A stretch of 64,000 nt of DNA from Amaranthus tricolor (Eukaryota; Streptophyta; Magnoliopsida; Caryophyllales; Amaranthaceae), in NCBI RefSeq assembly GCF_026212465.1, contig NC_080059.1, positions 9,400,311-9,464,310 of the forward strand, written 5' to 3'. Position numbers and translations under genes: made by a program. This document shows positions 24,718-35,013 of the stretch, one piece after another. Position 1 is the stretch's first letter, and each line of letters starts with the position of its first letter. Under the pieces are notes generated by a model. That model made no database searches and was not told where the DNA came from. It saw only the letters and a program-made list of their open reading frames with translations.

Positions 24718-24940
24718 ATAGGGATGTTTAAAAGTACTCGACCTGTTTGACTCAATCCGCTAACCCGAAGCATTAATGTCGGGTAAAATCTAATAACTAA
24801 CAACAAGTCTCAGATTCGAGTACCCAACCCGCCTTAATCGGGAAGGGTCATGAGCCACTTTTATTTATAAAATTTAGGTACCCGTCAGATCCGTGTAACC
24901 CAATAGTTAAAAAAGTTTAAATAGCCCTAAGCCTTAATTT
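24718..24940. repeat. MITE-like GGGATGTTTAAA...GGGTACCCG debris
   Basis: Contains AGGGATGTTTAAAAGTACTC and several CGGGTA / TACCCG words, as in hAT-type MITEs of many eudicots. A comparable patch is at about 27840-27990. Boundaries unresolved. Confidence 0.3.
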
Positions 24941-24946
24941 CCTCAG

Positions 24947-25613
24947 AGGGTGTTTGGTATGTGGGAATTTTGGATGGAAACGGAAATTTAATTTCCAAAT
25001 ATCATGAAAATTCATGTTTGGTAAGTGAGATTGAGATTAAAAATATGAGAATGTGAATGAGAATTTTTGCCATGAATTTCCAAGGTTTTAACACCTAGGT
25101 TTTCTCTATATTATCCCACTCCTTAATTTCTCAGTTCGTTGTGCCGATTCCATTCACTAACCCTCATTTCTATGTCGTCTCTCCAACCTAACACTCAGGG
25201 TGTGTTTGATTTATAAAAAAGGAAATTTGGAGATAAAAATATGGAATTAAAATTGAGTTTTAATTGTTAGAAATTTATATAATATACTCTCATTTTCTTA
25301 TTTGGTATGTTAATGGGAGTAAGTTGAAAACTATAGATATATATTGAAAATAAATATAAATTTACAATTTATCCCAATAAAAAAAAAAAAACTTGTAAAA
25401 TTTTATAAATAAGGCTATAAAAGTCTTTTCCACCTAAAATTAAATTCTCACCCAAAAACTTGCCCTAGGTATCAAAACCATGGAATTCAAGGCAAATAAA
25501 TTGATTCCAAATCCCATCTTTAATCCCAAATCCACTTGCCAAACATAAAATTTTATGAAATTTGGACATAATTTCTTATTTCCATCCCATAATCCCACAT
25601 ATAAAACACCCCT
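24947..25613. mobile_element. TIR element, AGGGTGTTTGGTATGTGGGA family (copy 1)
   Basis: The left end AGGGTGTTTGGTATGTGGGA and the right end TCCCACATATAAAACACCCCT are inverted repeats of about 30 bp. Internal AT-rich sequence has GGAATTTTGGATGG-like words in both halves and a second GTGTGTTTGATTTATAA start near 25199, so two related elements may be superimposed. hAT or PIF/Harbinger is possible; the target duplication is not clear. Confidence 0.5.
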
Positions 25614-25675
25614 CACCTGGTAGAGATAAGGATATTAATTCTTTTTTCATATGAAGAAGCACAAATCAAAAGAAA

Positions 25676-26703
25676 ATGAAGACCATCTTCCATGTTATGT
25701 CCATACTAATAGCCTTCATTGGATTTTTGATCTCTATGCCTATAAATGGTGAAAATGAAGATCCAATGTATGAAGCATGCTCGCGTTTATATTCGTGCGG
25801 TAAAATTAAAAATGTTGGGCATCCTTTCTGGGGAAATCATAGGCCCGATTTCTGTGGGATACCAGAATTTAAGCTCAGTTGTTTTGAAGATAATGATCTA
25901 CGAAGTGTAATGGATGGACATAATCAAGAATTTAATGTAGATGATATTGATAGATCTTCAAAAACCATCGAATTTCACCAAGGCTGGTTTGATAGTTGTC
26001 AAGAAATTAATATAATTAGGAACTTCAGGCTTCTTTTATTCAAGCCATATGGATATAATTATACAGACTTGAACTTGTTCTATGAATGTCATAATTGTTC
26101 CTTCAAAAATAATGTCACTTGTTCGGATGCAAGAAATAATGACACTTATTGTTAGAGTATATAACATATTTTGGGCTTTAACTATCAGCTTAAGTTTTTG
26201 ATTGAGTTGGTTTCTTAACATGATATCAGAGCTAATATGACAAGAGGTCACTAGTTCGATTCTCAACCACCCCTCGTTTAAAGAGAACATTCAGCGCCTA
26301 TGCGCATCCATCCTTTTAGTCCGATAGGCTTTCGTGTAAGGGGACGTATTAGAGTATATTACATATCCTAAGGCCTCAACTATTGGCTTAAATTTTTGGT
26401 TGAGTGGTTCCTCGACACTGATTGCCTTGGAAACTCATAACTGTTAAATAATTGGTGCAGTTGCAAGAGCAATTTAAGTATACCGGTGAACAATTATATG
26501 CTGCGAAACTCAAAATGATACGATTCTGAGTATGAATTTGAATCCGCAAAAAGTGAAGATGGAGTACATGTACAACTTCACGTTGTGTTCCATGTGCGAG
26601 GACTCTGGCGGTAGGTGTGGTTCATCAGCTAATTTTCCATATGATTTCGTTTGTCATTGTCGAAATGGCGCTCAACCATTCTTTTGTCATCAACTTCTAT
26701 CAG
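25676..26703 (+). pseudogene. LRK10L/WAK-type receptor ectodomain, broken
   Basis: The first part (25676-26149) codes a signal peptide (about residues 1-25) and a cysteine-rich domain with YSCGKIKNVGHPFWG and FCGIPEFKLSCF, typical of the galacturonan-binding domain (GUB_WAK_bind) of LRK10-like and wall-associated kinases. A 268-bp TRIM then interrupts it. The remainder (about 26460-26703) has CEDSGGRCGSS and FVCHC, typical of the WAK_assoc domain, but needs a frame change in the CAAAATG run near 26511-26516. The sequence after CAACTTCTATCAG at 26703 looks like a splice donor. No transmembrane segment or kinase domain follows. Such proteins normally sense cell-wall or defence signals; this copy is probably dead. 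Confidence 0.8.
26150..26417 (+). mobile_element. TRIM retroelement (268 bp) inside the LRK10L pseudogene
   Basis: Two 71-bp direct terminal repeats, 26150-26220 (TGTTAGAGTATATAACAT...AACA) and 26347-26417 (TATTAGAGTATATTACAT...GACA). The left one is followed directly by TGATATCAGAGC, one mismatch from the initiator-methionine tRNA primer-binding sequence TGGTATCAGAGC. A purine tract TAAGGGGACG precedes the right one. The flanks CTTAT (26145-26149) and CTGAT (26418-26422) look like a 5-bp target duplication with one change. Non-coding interior; mutated termini indicate an old insertion. Confidence 0.8.
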
Positions 26704-26774
26704 GTAATCCATTAGTCCTCTTTAGAGCATGTTTTCTTTGTCCGATCAAAGTGAATCAATATTAGAATTTATTA

Positions 26775-26998
26775 AGGTTTAATCTCGTCTGATTTAGTCT
26801 GATATAATCTGAATTTTTCTAATTTGATTTGATCTGGTCTGGTCTGGTCTGACCTCATATGATCTTATTAGGTTTCATAAAGTTATAATAATAATTATTA
26901 TTATTGTTGTTATTACCATTCTTTTGTCATCATCTACTTTCAGGTCATCCCTTGTATCTCGTTTTTTGACTTTGGGTAATACAAAAATCTTTCCCTCA

Positions 26999-27030
<32 letters not shown>

Positions 27031-27140
27031 TCTGGTCTGATCTGATCTAATCTGATCCGGTCTAAAACTTTTCGATCTGATCTAAACAGGTTTAGCTAAT
27101 CTAATTTGGTCTGGTCTAATATGATTAAATCTGATTTCAA
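26775..27140. repeat. TCTGR-type low-complexity repeat with a TAA microsatellite
   Basis: Degenerate TCTGGTCTGGTCTGATCTGATC pentamer repeats at both sides of a TAA/ATA run (about 27000-27028). Part of the interior repeats ACCATTCTTTTGTCATCA from the upstream LRK10L exon, suggesting a local partial duplication. Confidence 0.6.
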
Positions 27141-27209
27141 TAAAAATAAGTAATAAGTTTAGAAAATAAGTTGAAGAGAACAAAGCCCAAGACATTTTGT
27201 TAAATATTA

Positions 27210-27805
27210 GGGGGAGTTTGGTTTGTGGGAATGAAAATTTAAGGGTAAAAATGTGGGATTGAGATTGAAAATGAGGTAGTATAAGTAAACGACAGTGATT
27301 TGTAATATTGACAAATCACCCTTATGTGAAAGATTTTGATAGGGTGGGGCTTTTAAAATTTTAAAAAATCTTTTTTTGTTTTGTTTACTTTATTGGTATT
27401 TATTTTGTCTTTTTTGTATTTAAAATATAATTCAACCTCTTGTTTGATATGTAATGTGAATAATTTGATAATTGTAATATTTCTTATTTGGTGGGTCGAA
27501 ATAAGATTGGAAATAAAATAAAAATTTATCAATTTACTATTTTTGAAAATAATTTGAGAATTATAATATCTCTCATTTGGTTTGTAAAATTTACCAATTT
27601 TTAAGGGTATAAATGTCTTTTGCATTTTTTTCCGCAATTCTCATCCATCTAATACCAACCCCTTGGTAATAAGTTCATGGGAATTGATCAAGATTTTATC
27701 TCATTTTTCATTTTAATCCTATTCCCATGAATCAAACATGGAATTTCCATATTTTGGCATTTTTAATCCCATTGTCACCTCTAATCCCTCCTACTAAACA
27801 CAACC
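27210..27805. mobile_element. TIR element, GGGGGAGTTTGGTTTGTGGG family (copy 2)
   Basis: The left end GGGGGAGTTTGGTTTGTGGG and the right end CTCCTACTAAACACAACC are inverted and resemble the element at 24947-25613. Both halves carry GTGGGATTGAGATTG / CAATCTCAATCCC-like words. Non-coding. Confidence 0.45.
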
Positions 27806-28874
27806 TTGAGTTGGTTATCCGTTAGGCTCAATGCACCTTGCTCAAAATACATACGGGTTTAGATAACAATTTTTAAAAAATTAATTTTTGGACTAGTAGT
27901 ACCCGCCTACTAAGTTAAACGGGCGGTTAACACCACAAAAAAAGCATCCATGGATAACCCCGTCTGCCTGTTATTTTGAAGTTATATGAAAAGATATATA
28001 GTACTCCAAGAGCCTAAACTCTAAATCCAGTCTATTTACTTCGATAGTCCAATAGTGTAGACATTTAGAGTTTTCACTTCACTGTCTTATGTGTTTCTCA
28101 TGCATCAAGTTGGTTTTTCGAAAATATTTTTGTATTTGGAGTATTTAGGATAATGCGTTGTATTGTTTTAAGAATGTATTTTAATTTTTTACATCACTCA
28201 TGCTCATTTAACCACGGTCTCGCTGCTAAAAAAGAGTGTCGGTATTGGCAAAAAATATAGCCCCCAATGGCGAACGGACTTTTGAAAATTTAAGTCCGTG
28301 GTGAAATTTTTATAATCATGTCCAATCCGCTACTCGTCCAAACTTGCCCATGAATACCTCTACTGCATATATAGTATTGCCTCTTTGTTACATTGGAGGT
28401 GTTTGGTAAATTAGTTTTTTGAGAAATGTTAGTTTATTTTGACACAAATAGATGGTTGGTTGGTCAATTGATCTAATGCTAGTGTTTAGTAAATTAGCTA
28501 ATATGAACTAGTTGTTTTTAAACAAGCTGCTTCGACCAGTGTGTTCAATATCAACTGGTCAAATCAATTGATATAGTTCTTTGGTCAAATCCGTTACTCC
28601 AATTAGTTATCAACTACCAATTATTTGCTAAACTATCAACCATCTCATTATCTCTTTTGAAAATGACCCCGTCTACATACCTCATTAAAACTGGCAATCT
28701 ATTTCTCCCTTCCAAACTAAAACCTAAAATTTATCAAAGGACGTGACTCCACCTACGTATATATATCCCCACTAAAATACTTTTTTCTCCATTTTTTCTT
28801 AATTTAAGTAATAAACTCAAAGGACAAAGGAATAAACTTCATTTCTATTGTCAAAAAAATATCATTACTCAATA
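27806..28874. other. intergenic, repeat debris
   Basis: No gene. GGTGTTTGGTAAATTAG near 28399 and AATTATTTGCTAAACTATC near 28619 look like imperfect inverted ends of another MITE. Confidence 0.35.
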
Positions 28875-29104
28875 CTCCCTTTATCCTAGTGAGAAAACTC
28901 ATATTTCTATTTTATTTTGTTCAATTCATCTTGCATTATTTTGTTTTTTGGCAATGGTATCATCTCTTTTTATTAAATCTCATCCACAAATTCTTTTTCT
29001 CGTTTCATCTTAACCACTTGTTATTACAGCTGATATTATTTTCTCTTTTAATTTTCAACTACAATTTCATTTTACACTAAAAGATTAATTAGGTGTACAG
29101 GGAG
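28875..29104. mobile_element. degenerate Stowaway-like MITE
   Basis: TA-flanked. The left end CTCCCTTTATCCTAGTGAG and the right end AATTAGGTGTACAGGGAG are imperfect inverted repeats. The interior resembles CATTTCTATTTTATTTTGTT-type Stowaway bodies. Confidence 0.55.
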
Positions 29105-29106
29105 TA

Positions 29107-30393
29107 TCAATTAATTGCTTGAAATTTAAATGATAAAATATACAAATCTTATATAATAACAAAATTAACAAAATGAGTATTTAATACTTCCTACAACGTA
29201 TCTTTAATTATATATATTTATATTTTTTTTAAAAAGAACTTAATAAATATCACGTGGCATCAACAATATAGTAACATTCGATCAAATACATAACAATTTG
29301 AATCAAATAAAAAATCATTGTAAAGAAAATCTGACACTAAAGCATTCTCTCTGTCACATCACTGTTTGATTTAACCTTCTTTGAGGGGTCTTTTGATCTA
29401 GTGTAGCTTAGAAATAAAGATAAGTTTGATAGTATTGACTATATTGGTTGAATTAACACTCGTGGACCAAGGTATCGTTTATATAACTTTTTGCCATCGA
29501 ATTGATAACAAAACTCCAAACTAGCACCATAAGAATAGCAATATATCAATGACGGAGGCTAGAGGGAGTATTGGCTATATGAGGTTTTTTGTAGCAGTTT
29601 CGAAGGTAGTTTACATAAATCGGACGTTTATAGCTATGGGATGTTGCTCTTAGACTTAGTATGTGGCAGAAAAAAGAGTGCAAATGATTTAGTTGATGAA
29701 TGCAACAGTGAAACCATCAATGCATAGAGTCGTAGAAATGTTTAGAAATGCCGGTCAGAAAACCAAATCACATGTCAATCTTTTTAATATATAGATATGA
29801 ATTATTTTAAATTTTAAATATATTTTTTGACAATTTAATGTTCGTAACCTTAAAATAAAAGATTTTGAGTTGGTCCGAGATCAAGTGTTCATGAGCCGAC
29901 AAAACATTTTTTATAAGCCATAATTTGTTAAATGCTTAAGTTTTTCACAAATAATATCAAGGTACAAAATCATCAAGGGTAGCGCATGGTTGATTCAAAA
30001 ATCAGCAATGTTATTTTTATGTTGTTATTAAGTATGTGTAATAAAAGAAAAGAAAAATTCAAGTCTATATCCATTCTTAACACCGGAAATTTTGAAGCAC
30101 AAAAGGGTGAAATTTTCTTTTTAAATTCAGCAAATATATTGTACTTAGATATCTTAAAGGGGCTGAATTTGCCTTCTAAAAATCAATAAATTTTCCATCT
30201 TTAGTCGCAAATAACTAATTGCTAATTGCTATTTAAATCCATTTTTGTGTTTTATTATTCATTTTAGAATTTATTTGTAATGTCCTTATTCCTTCAAATG
30301 TAAAACCACAAATTTGCAAACTAAACTCACTTGTTCATATCATTCGATAAAGATACTTTTATATTGATTTTTGTACTCTATTTGTTTTTTATA
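29107..30393. other. intergenic, nothing recognised
   Basis: AT-rich with scattered stops. No recognisable gene, RNA gene or complete element. Confidence 0.4.
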
Positions 30394-30912
30394 TTGAATA
30401 ATTGTTGATGGTGAATTTGAATGATAAAATTGATTTTAGGGTTTAAAATTTGAATGATAAAATTGACTTTAGGGTTTAATTATATTTATATTTTTATTGA
30501 ATTTAATTGTTGATGGTGAATTTGAATGATAAAATTGATTTTAGGGTTTAATTATATTTATATTTTTATTGAATTTAATTGTTGATGGTGAATTTGAATG
30601 ATAAAATTGATTTTAGGGTTTAAAATTTGAATGATAAAATTGATTTTAGGGTTTAATTATATTTATATTTTTATTGAATTTAATTGTTGATGGTGAATTT
30701 GAATGATAGAATTGATTTTAGGGTTTAATTATATTTATATTTTTATTGAATTTAATTGTTGATGGTGAATTTGAATGATAAAATTGATTTTAGGGTTTAA
30801 TTATATTTATATTTTTATTGAATTTGAACTTGATGGTGAATTTGAATGATAAAATTGATTTTAGGGTTTAATTATATTTATATTTTTATTGAATTTGAAC
30901 TTGATGGTGAGA
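30394..30912 (+). repeat. minisatellite of about 72 bp with a telo-box in each unit
   Basis: About six to seven head-to-tail units: GTTGATGGTGAATTTGAATG, then ATAAAATTGATTTTAGGG, then TTTAATTATATTTATATTTT and TATTGAATTTAA. Two units (starting about 30402 and 30582) carry an internal duplication of the TTTGAATGATAAAATTGA..TTTAGGGTTTA part. Every copy includes TTTTAGGGTTTA, whose complement contains the telo-box AAACCCTAA. Copies are nearly identical, so the array is recent or homogenised. Confidence 0.9.
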
Positions 30913-31809
30913 GTATATGTACTTATGCTTATTGGCATAAAGTTGATAGTGGTTTGGATATAATGTGTTTTTTTTAGAAAATGTCATATTTTCGTGTGAC
31001 TTTGTTATGTTTTTGGGATGAAGTAATTTAAATAATAGGAATGTTAAATATGTTGGTGGTATGCAATTCGAATATGACATTGGATGAATTACAAATTCAT
31101 ATATGCTCAGTATTGAGATCAACTCCACAATTAGTAGTGTAAACTGATAAATGGACAATTCTTAGCATATCTCATTGATGATGAGACATTAAAGACTAAA
31201 TGGGAGCATTATTTTTTAAAGTACCAACATTTTTAAAAATTTCCTCATGATACTCTAAGTTTCTTCCCTCTCATGCGTGATCAAAACTTCATCCAATCAC
31301 TTCTTCAAGCTATTTTACTTGATTTGAAGCTTTTCGTTCTCATCATCGAGCTCAGTAATGATACTTTTCTGCGATTTTGCATCCTCTGAATCAACCCCCT
31401 AAAGTAAGTATAACCTAATGCTTCATCATCGTAGAACATACGTGCGTTAAAATCGCTTAACGCTCATATTCAACTTCGTAACCACAATGTCACTTCTCTT
31501 GAACAATATCAATGCTTGACATCCAAACGCAACAGTGATCAACACTAATTAATTAAATTAAATAACTCAATTGAATATTAACTTAAATAATTAAATTATA
31601 TTAAATAATTAAATTAATTTAAAATATATTTTATATAATTTATAATAAAGGAATTAGAGCTATATATCGAGTGAAGAATGAGACATTTGATTGCAGGTAA
31701 GCCTTTTGATACGTGTTAATTGAACATTTATTCGATGTTACTAAAAGCAAACTAAGTAACAATAAACGTCTAGTTGGAGCACTTCTAACGGTTAAAAAAG
31801 ATCGGAATA
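30913..31809. other. intergenic, nothing firmly recognised
   Basis: The stretch 31255-31530 is less AT-rich than its surroundings and may be a decayed coding fragment on the minus strand, but I could not assign it. Confidence 0.3.
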
Positions 31810-31950
31810 CCTTTGTTCGATGTTACTAACAACGAACAAAGGAGTGCCAGTCAAATAAGGTCAACTCCTAGTTCGGTATTATAATGAACAAGTAGTTCAC
31901 CTTTATTTGAACAACACTCCTTTGTTCGTTGTTAGTAACAAAGAACAAAA
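31810..31950. repeat. long foldback hairpin
   Basis: Perfect 24-nt arms at 31822-31845 (GTTACTAACAACGAACAAAG...) and 31916-31939 (its exact complement). Inside them the arms continue to pair with mismatches (TCAAATA-AGGT against ACCTTTATTTGA, AGTTCGGTATTATA against a TATAATGAAC region), leaving almost no loop. Total stem is about 60-70 bp. Related TTTGTTCGATGTTAC and TTTGTTCGTTGTTA copies occur at about 31730 and 31988. It may be a MITE or a small-RNA-producing foldback. Confidence 0.75.
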
Positions 31951-33037
31951 AACTATGACTGTTTTTGACTTTTTAAATTGGCCTACTTTTGTTCGTTGTT
32001 AATAACGTGCAAAATTTGACCACATGCTTGGATGCATCATTATCATCATCATACCCAATGTATCCCGCTCGTAGGAAACTATGAATCTTTGATGAGGGTT
32101 TAGGGGGAAGAAAGATGATAACTCATACCCATAAAGGAAAATGCAACCAAAGAGTTTCTCGGGTCGAAAAGATCCACAGACGAATCCTTAGAAAAAAATT
32201 CAGTAGTAAAAAACATATAAATAAAAAAATATATAAATAAATAAAAATAACTAGGTAAAAGCGAATAAAAAAATGATATATAAAGACAAAGGCAAAAACA
32301 CAAACACCAACTTAATAAGCGAAAGAGTATCAGTAGTCTAAGATCACATACTTAGATTCAAAAACATTTATTTTGGGAATAAGATTTTCCAAACACTTAT
32401 TTTAGAATTTTTTATGATAAAAAACTTGCTTTTTAAAAAGTTCAGTGTATACAATCAACTAATTTCTCAAATTGAACACATTAAGATTGTAAGTGATTAA
32501 TTTAAGACTATAAAAAGTAATCACTTCAAATTATTAGAGATCAATTTAAGTTTATAATTGGTCATTTTAAGATCATAAATGATCATTTTAAGCCTATAAA
32601 CATACATTGAGCCAACCAATTGGGATGATCTTAGTATAAATCGTCTCATTTGAGAATCTATTAAGATTGTCTTTCAGAATAAGCATTTTTTATTTACAAA
32701 ACACTAAATTTAAGACAATTAAAATTTTTATCCGCAAAACAGTAAATTGTTTTTATTTGCAAAACATTAAATTTACATAAATTTAAGCCAATTAATTCAC
32801 TAATAAATTTTTTGTTTTCATGCTCATTAGTCATTACCCAAAAACAAAGAGGAGAAAAAAAGTAGAACTTGATCCACAATTTTCTTCAGCCTGAACCAAA
32901 TCGAACATCGAGCTTCTTTTCTCTCTACCAAATCCCTAAGAACGCGTGTATGAAATAGGAGTACAAGATTCATCTTTCTGTTGAGGGTTGCCAAATATTG
33001 ATCGATTAACTACATAGAGGAGGAGTTTCGGGTTTTG
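31951..33037. other. intergenic and FTSH4 promoter / 5'UTR
   Basis: No gene to about 32900. The last roughly 130 bp before 33038 are less AT-rich, with a TTCTTTTCTCTCTACC pyrimidine stretch near 32915, and are probably FTSH4 5'UTR. No clear TATA box. Confidence 0.35.
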
Positions 33038-34938
33038 ATGGCCTGGAGACAACTTCGTAGGCAGGTTAGTGAATCGACCTTATTCGCAATTCCTTGTTTG
33101 ATCATCAAATGTTGAATTGGTATTTAAGTTTTGTATTTTATTGATTCAATTCGTGTGGAAATTCTGGTTATTACTGTTTTTAATTAGTTATAATGCTCTG
33201 ATGCGGGGTTTTTACTCATTTGTGGGTGTTGTTTAATGTTTTCAGTTTTTGAGTGTTGAATATTTATTGTTATTCCATGTTAATTGGAAATTGATTTAGG
33301 GTTTTATTTGAAAATTTGAGCTGAGGTTGACTGTAAAAATGATGATTTGGGCTGTTAGATTATTTTTCTGCTAGGTTAAGACTTAATTGTTCGGAAATCA
33401 ATAGCTTATCAATTTCATTGTGGTAATTGAAGGTTTGAGACTATCAATTGTTGTGAAGTTGCCAAATGTAATGGCTTAGTAAAGGACTCCATAGGTTTGA
33501 TTGTACTCTATTTTTTAAAAAAGATGTGGGTAGCTATTGCGATAATGGTCAACATGATGTGGTAATGAGAGCGATGAGTTTGTAATGCCAACTATTGGCC
33601 AAAATAATGAGATACCCCCTCTATCTTCATGAAATTTTAAGAGATTACAACAGTCCACCTTTACACGCATTTTAAGAAAATGGCGGGACACATGAATTGT
33701 GCGGATAAGATTAAAAAGAAGAGAAAGTGAGAGAATATGTGTGGATAAGATTAAAAGTAAGAGAAAATGAGAGATAATATGTATAGATAAAAATTAAAGA
33801 AACTGATGGGACCATTGCTCAAAATAAAAATGTGGTAAAGTTGAAGGGACGGATTAAAACAAATAGTATTGTAATCTCTTGGGGGCTGAGTATCACTTGA
33901 ACCATCCTAAAACGCTGTCACTTGAATTATCCTAAAATGCTATTTTTTTTACACCTTTGTGATGTGGGTAGTATGAGTTTGGTAGATTTGAAAACTTTTA
34001 TGACTTGATCGATACTAATTGGTGTGGCCTTGTTATGCTCCAACATTGTGTTTATAAATACCAATCACCTGTAAAACATGAAAAAGGTTTTTCAAGTGAT
34101 AGAAGACGGGTGCCACTTTTTTCAGGTTTTTTTCAACTGTTTTGTTCTGGCTTGGCAGGCGGCAAGAAATGAACATGAGCTTGCACGATTGAGTACTCAG
34201 TTATGTTCAACTTTGGAACGACTGCATAATGCTGGAAGTGAAATATCTCTACCATTTAGGTTCCATTCAACTTTGCGACGACTAAGTGATAGCAGAGGTG
34301 AAATTTCCAAGTTACATAGGCGATATTTGACTGGAAGCCATCTACACAATGTTGTGTCATCTAGGCTCTATTCAACAATATGGAGGTTGCCTCATCCTAG
34401 AGGTAATTTAGATATTCTACTTGAAGTCACTAGTTTGATTGAAATTGTGTTTATTGGGAAATTTCTAGCCTTTTCACCTAAGTGGTGGCTGTGGTGGTTG
34501 TTCGTGGTTTGTTCATGGCTTGTAAGTTGATTTCTTAAACTCATTACATTTTTTCCTTATGTTCATTGTGCTTAAATGGTTTGAAGGAAATGGTTTTGAA
34601 TCAATTGGTAATAATCATTGTAATTTCATCAAGGAATGAGAATAGGATGTGTTTTATTTGATGTTTGTATCTTATTTGATCCTTTTCCTTTTGCTGAATA
34701 TTAGGCATGAGTATTATTGCTTGTTTATTCTTAAATTTATGTAGAATAGAGCCCTTATATGATGTGTTTAGGATGGGATTAGTATAGAGGAATGAGGACT
34801 AACAAAACTTCTCTTACTAGAGCTTTGTTAGTAATGAGATTTAAATGACATTGTTAATATCAAATAGAAATTTTCTTCGATGTGTTGATTTGGATTTGTT
34901 GGTCAAAATTGGACTTTCAAGGTTTACTATTGATGGGA

Positions 34939-35013
<75 letters not shown>

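Noticed and set aside
30394..30912. CRISPR-like array from regularly spaced repeats
   Set aside because: Units are contiguous with no unique spacers and the genome is a plant; it is a minisatellite.
30394..30912. True interstitial telomere tract
   Set aside because: Only one and a half TTTAGGG units per 72-bp repeat, not tandem heptamers.
31255..31530. Possible decayed coding fragment on minus
   Set aside because: Composition is gene-like but stops occur in every frame and I could not assign a family.
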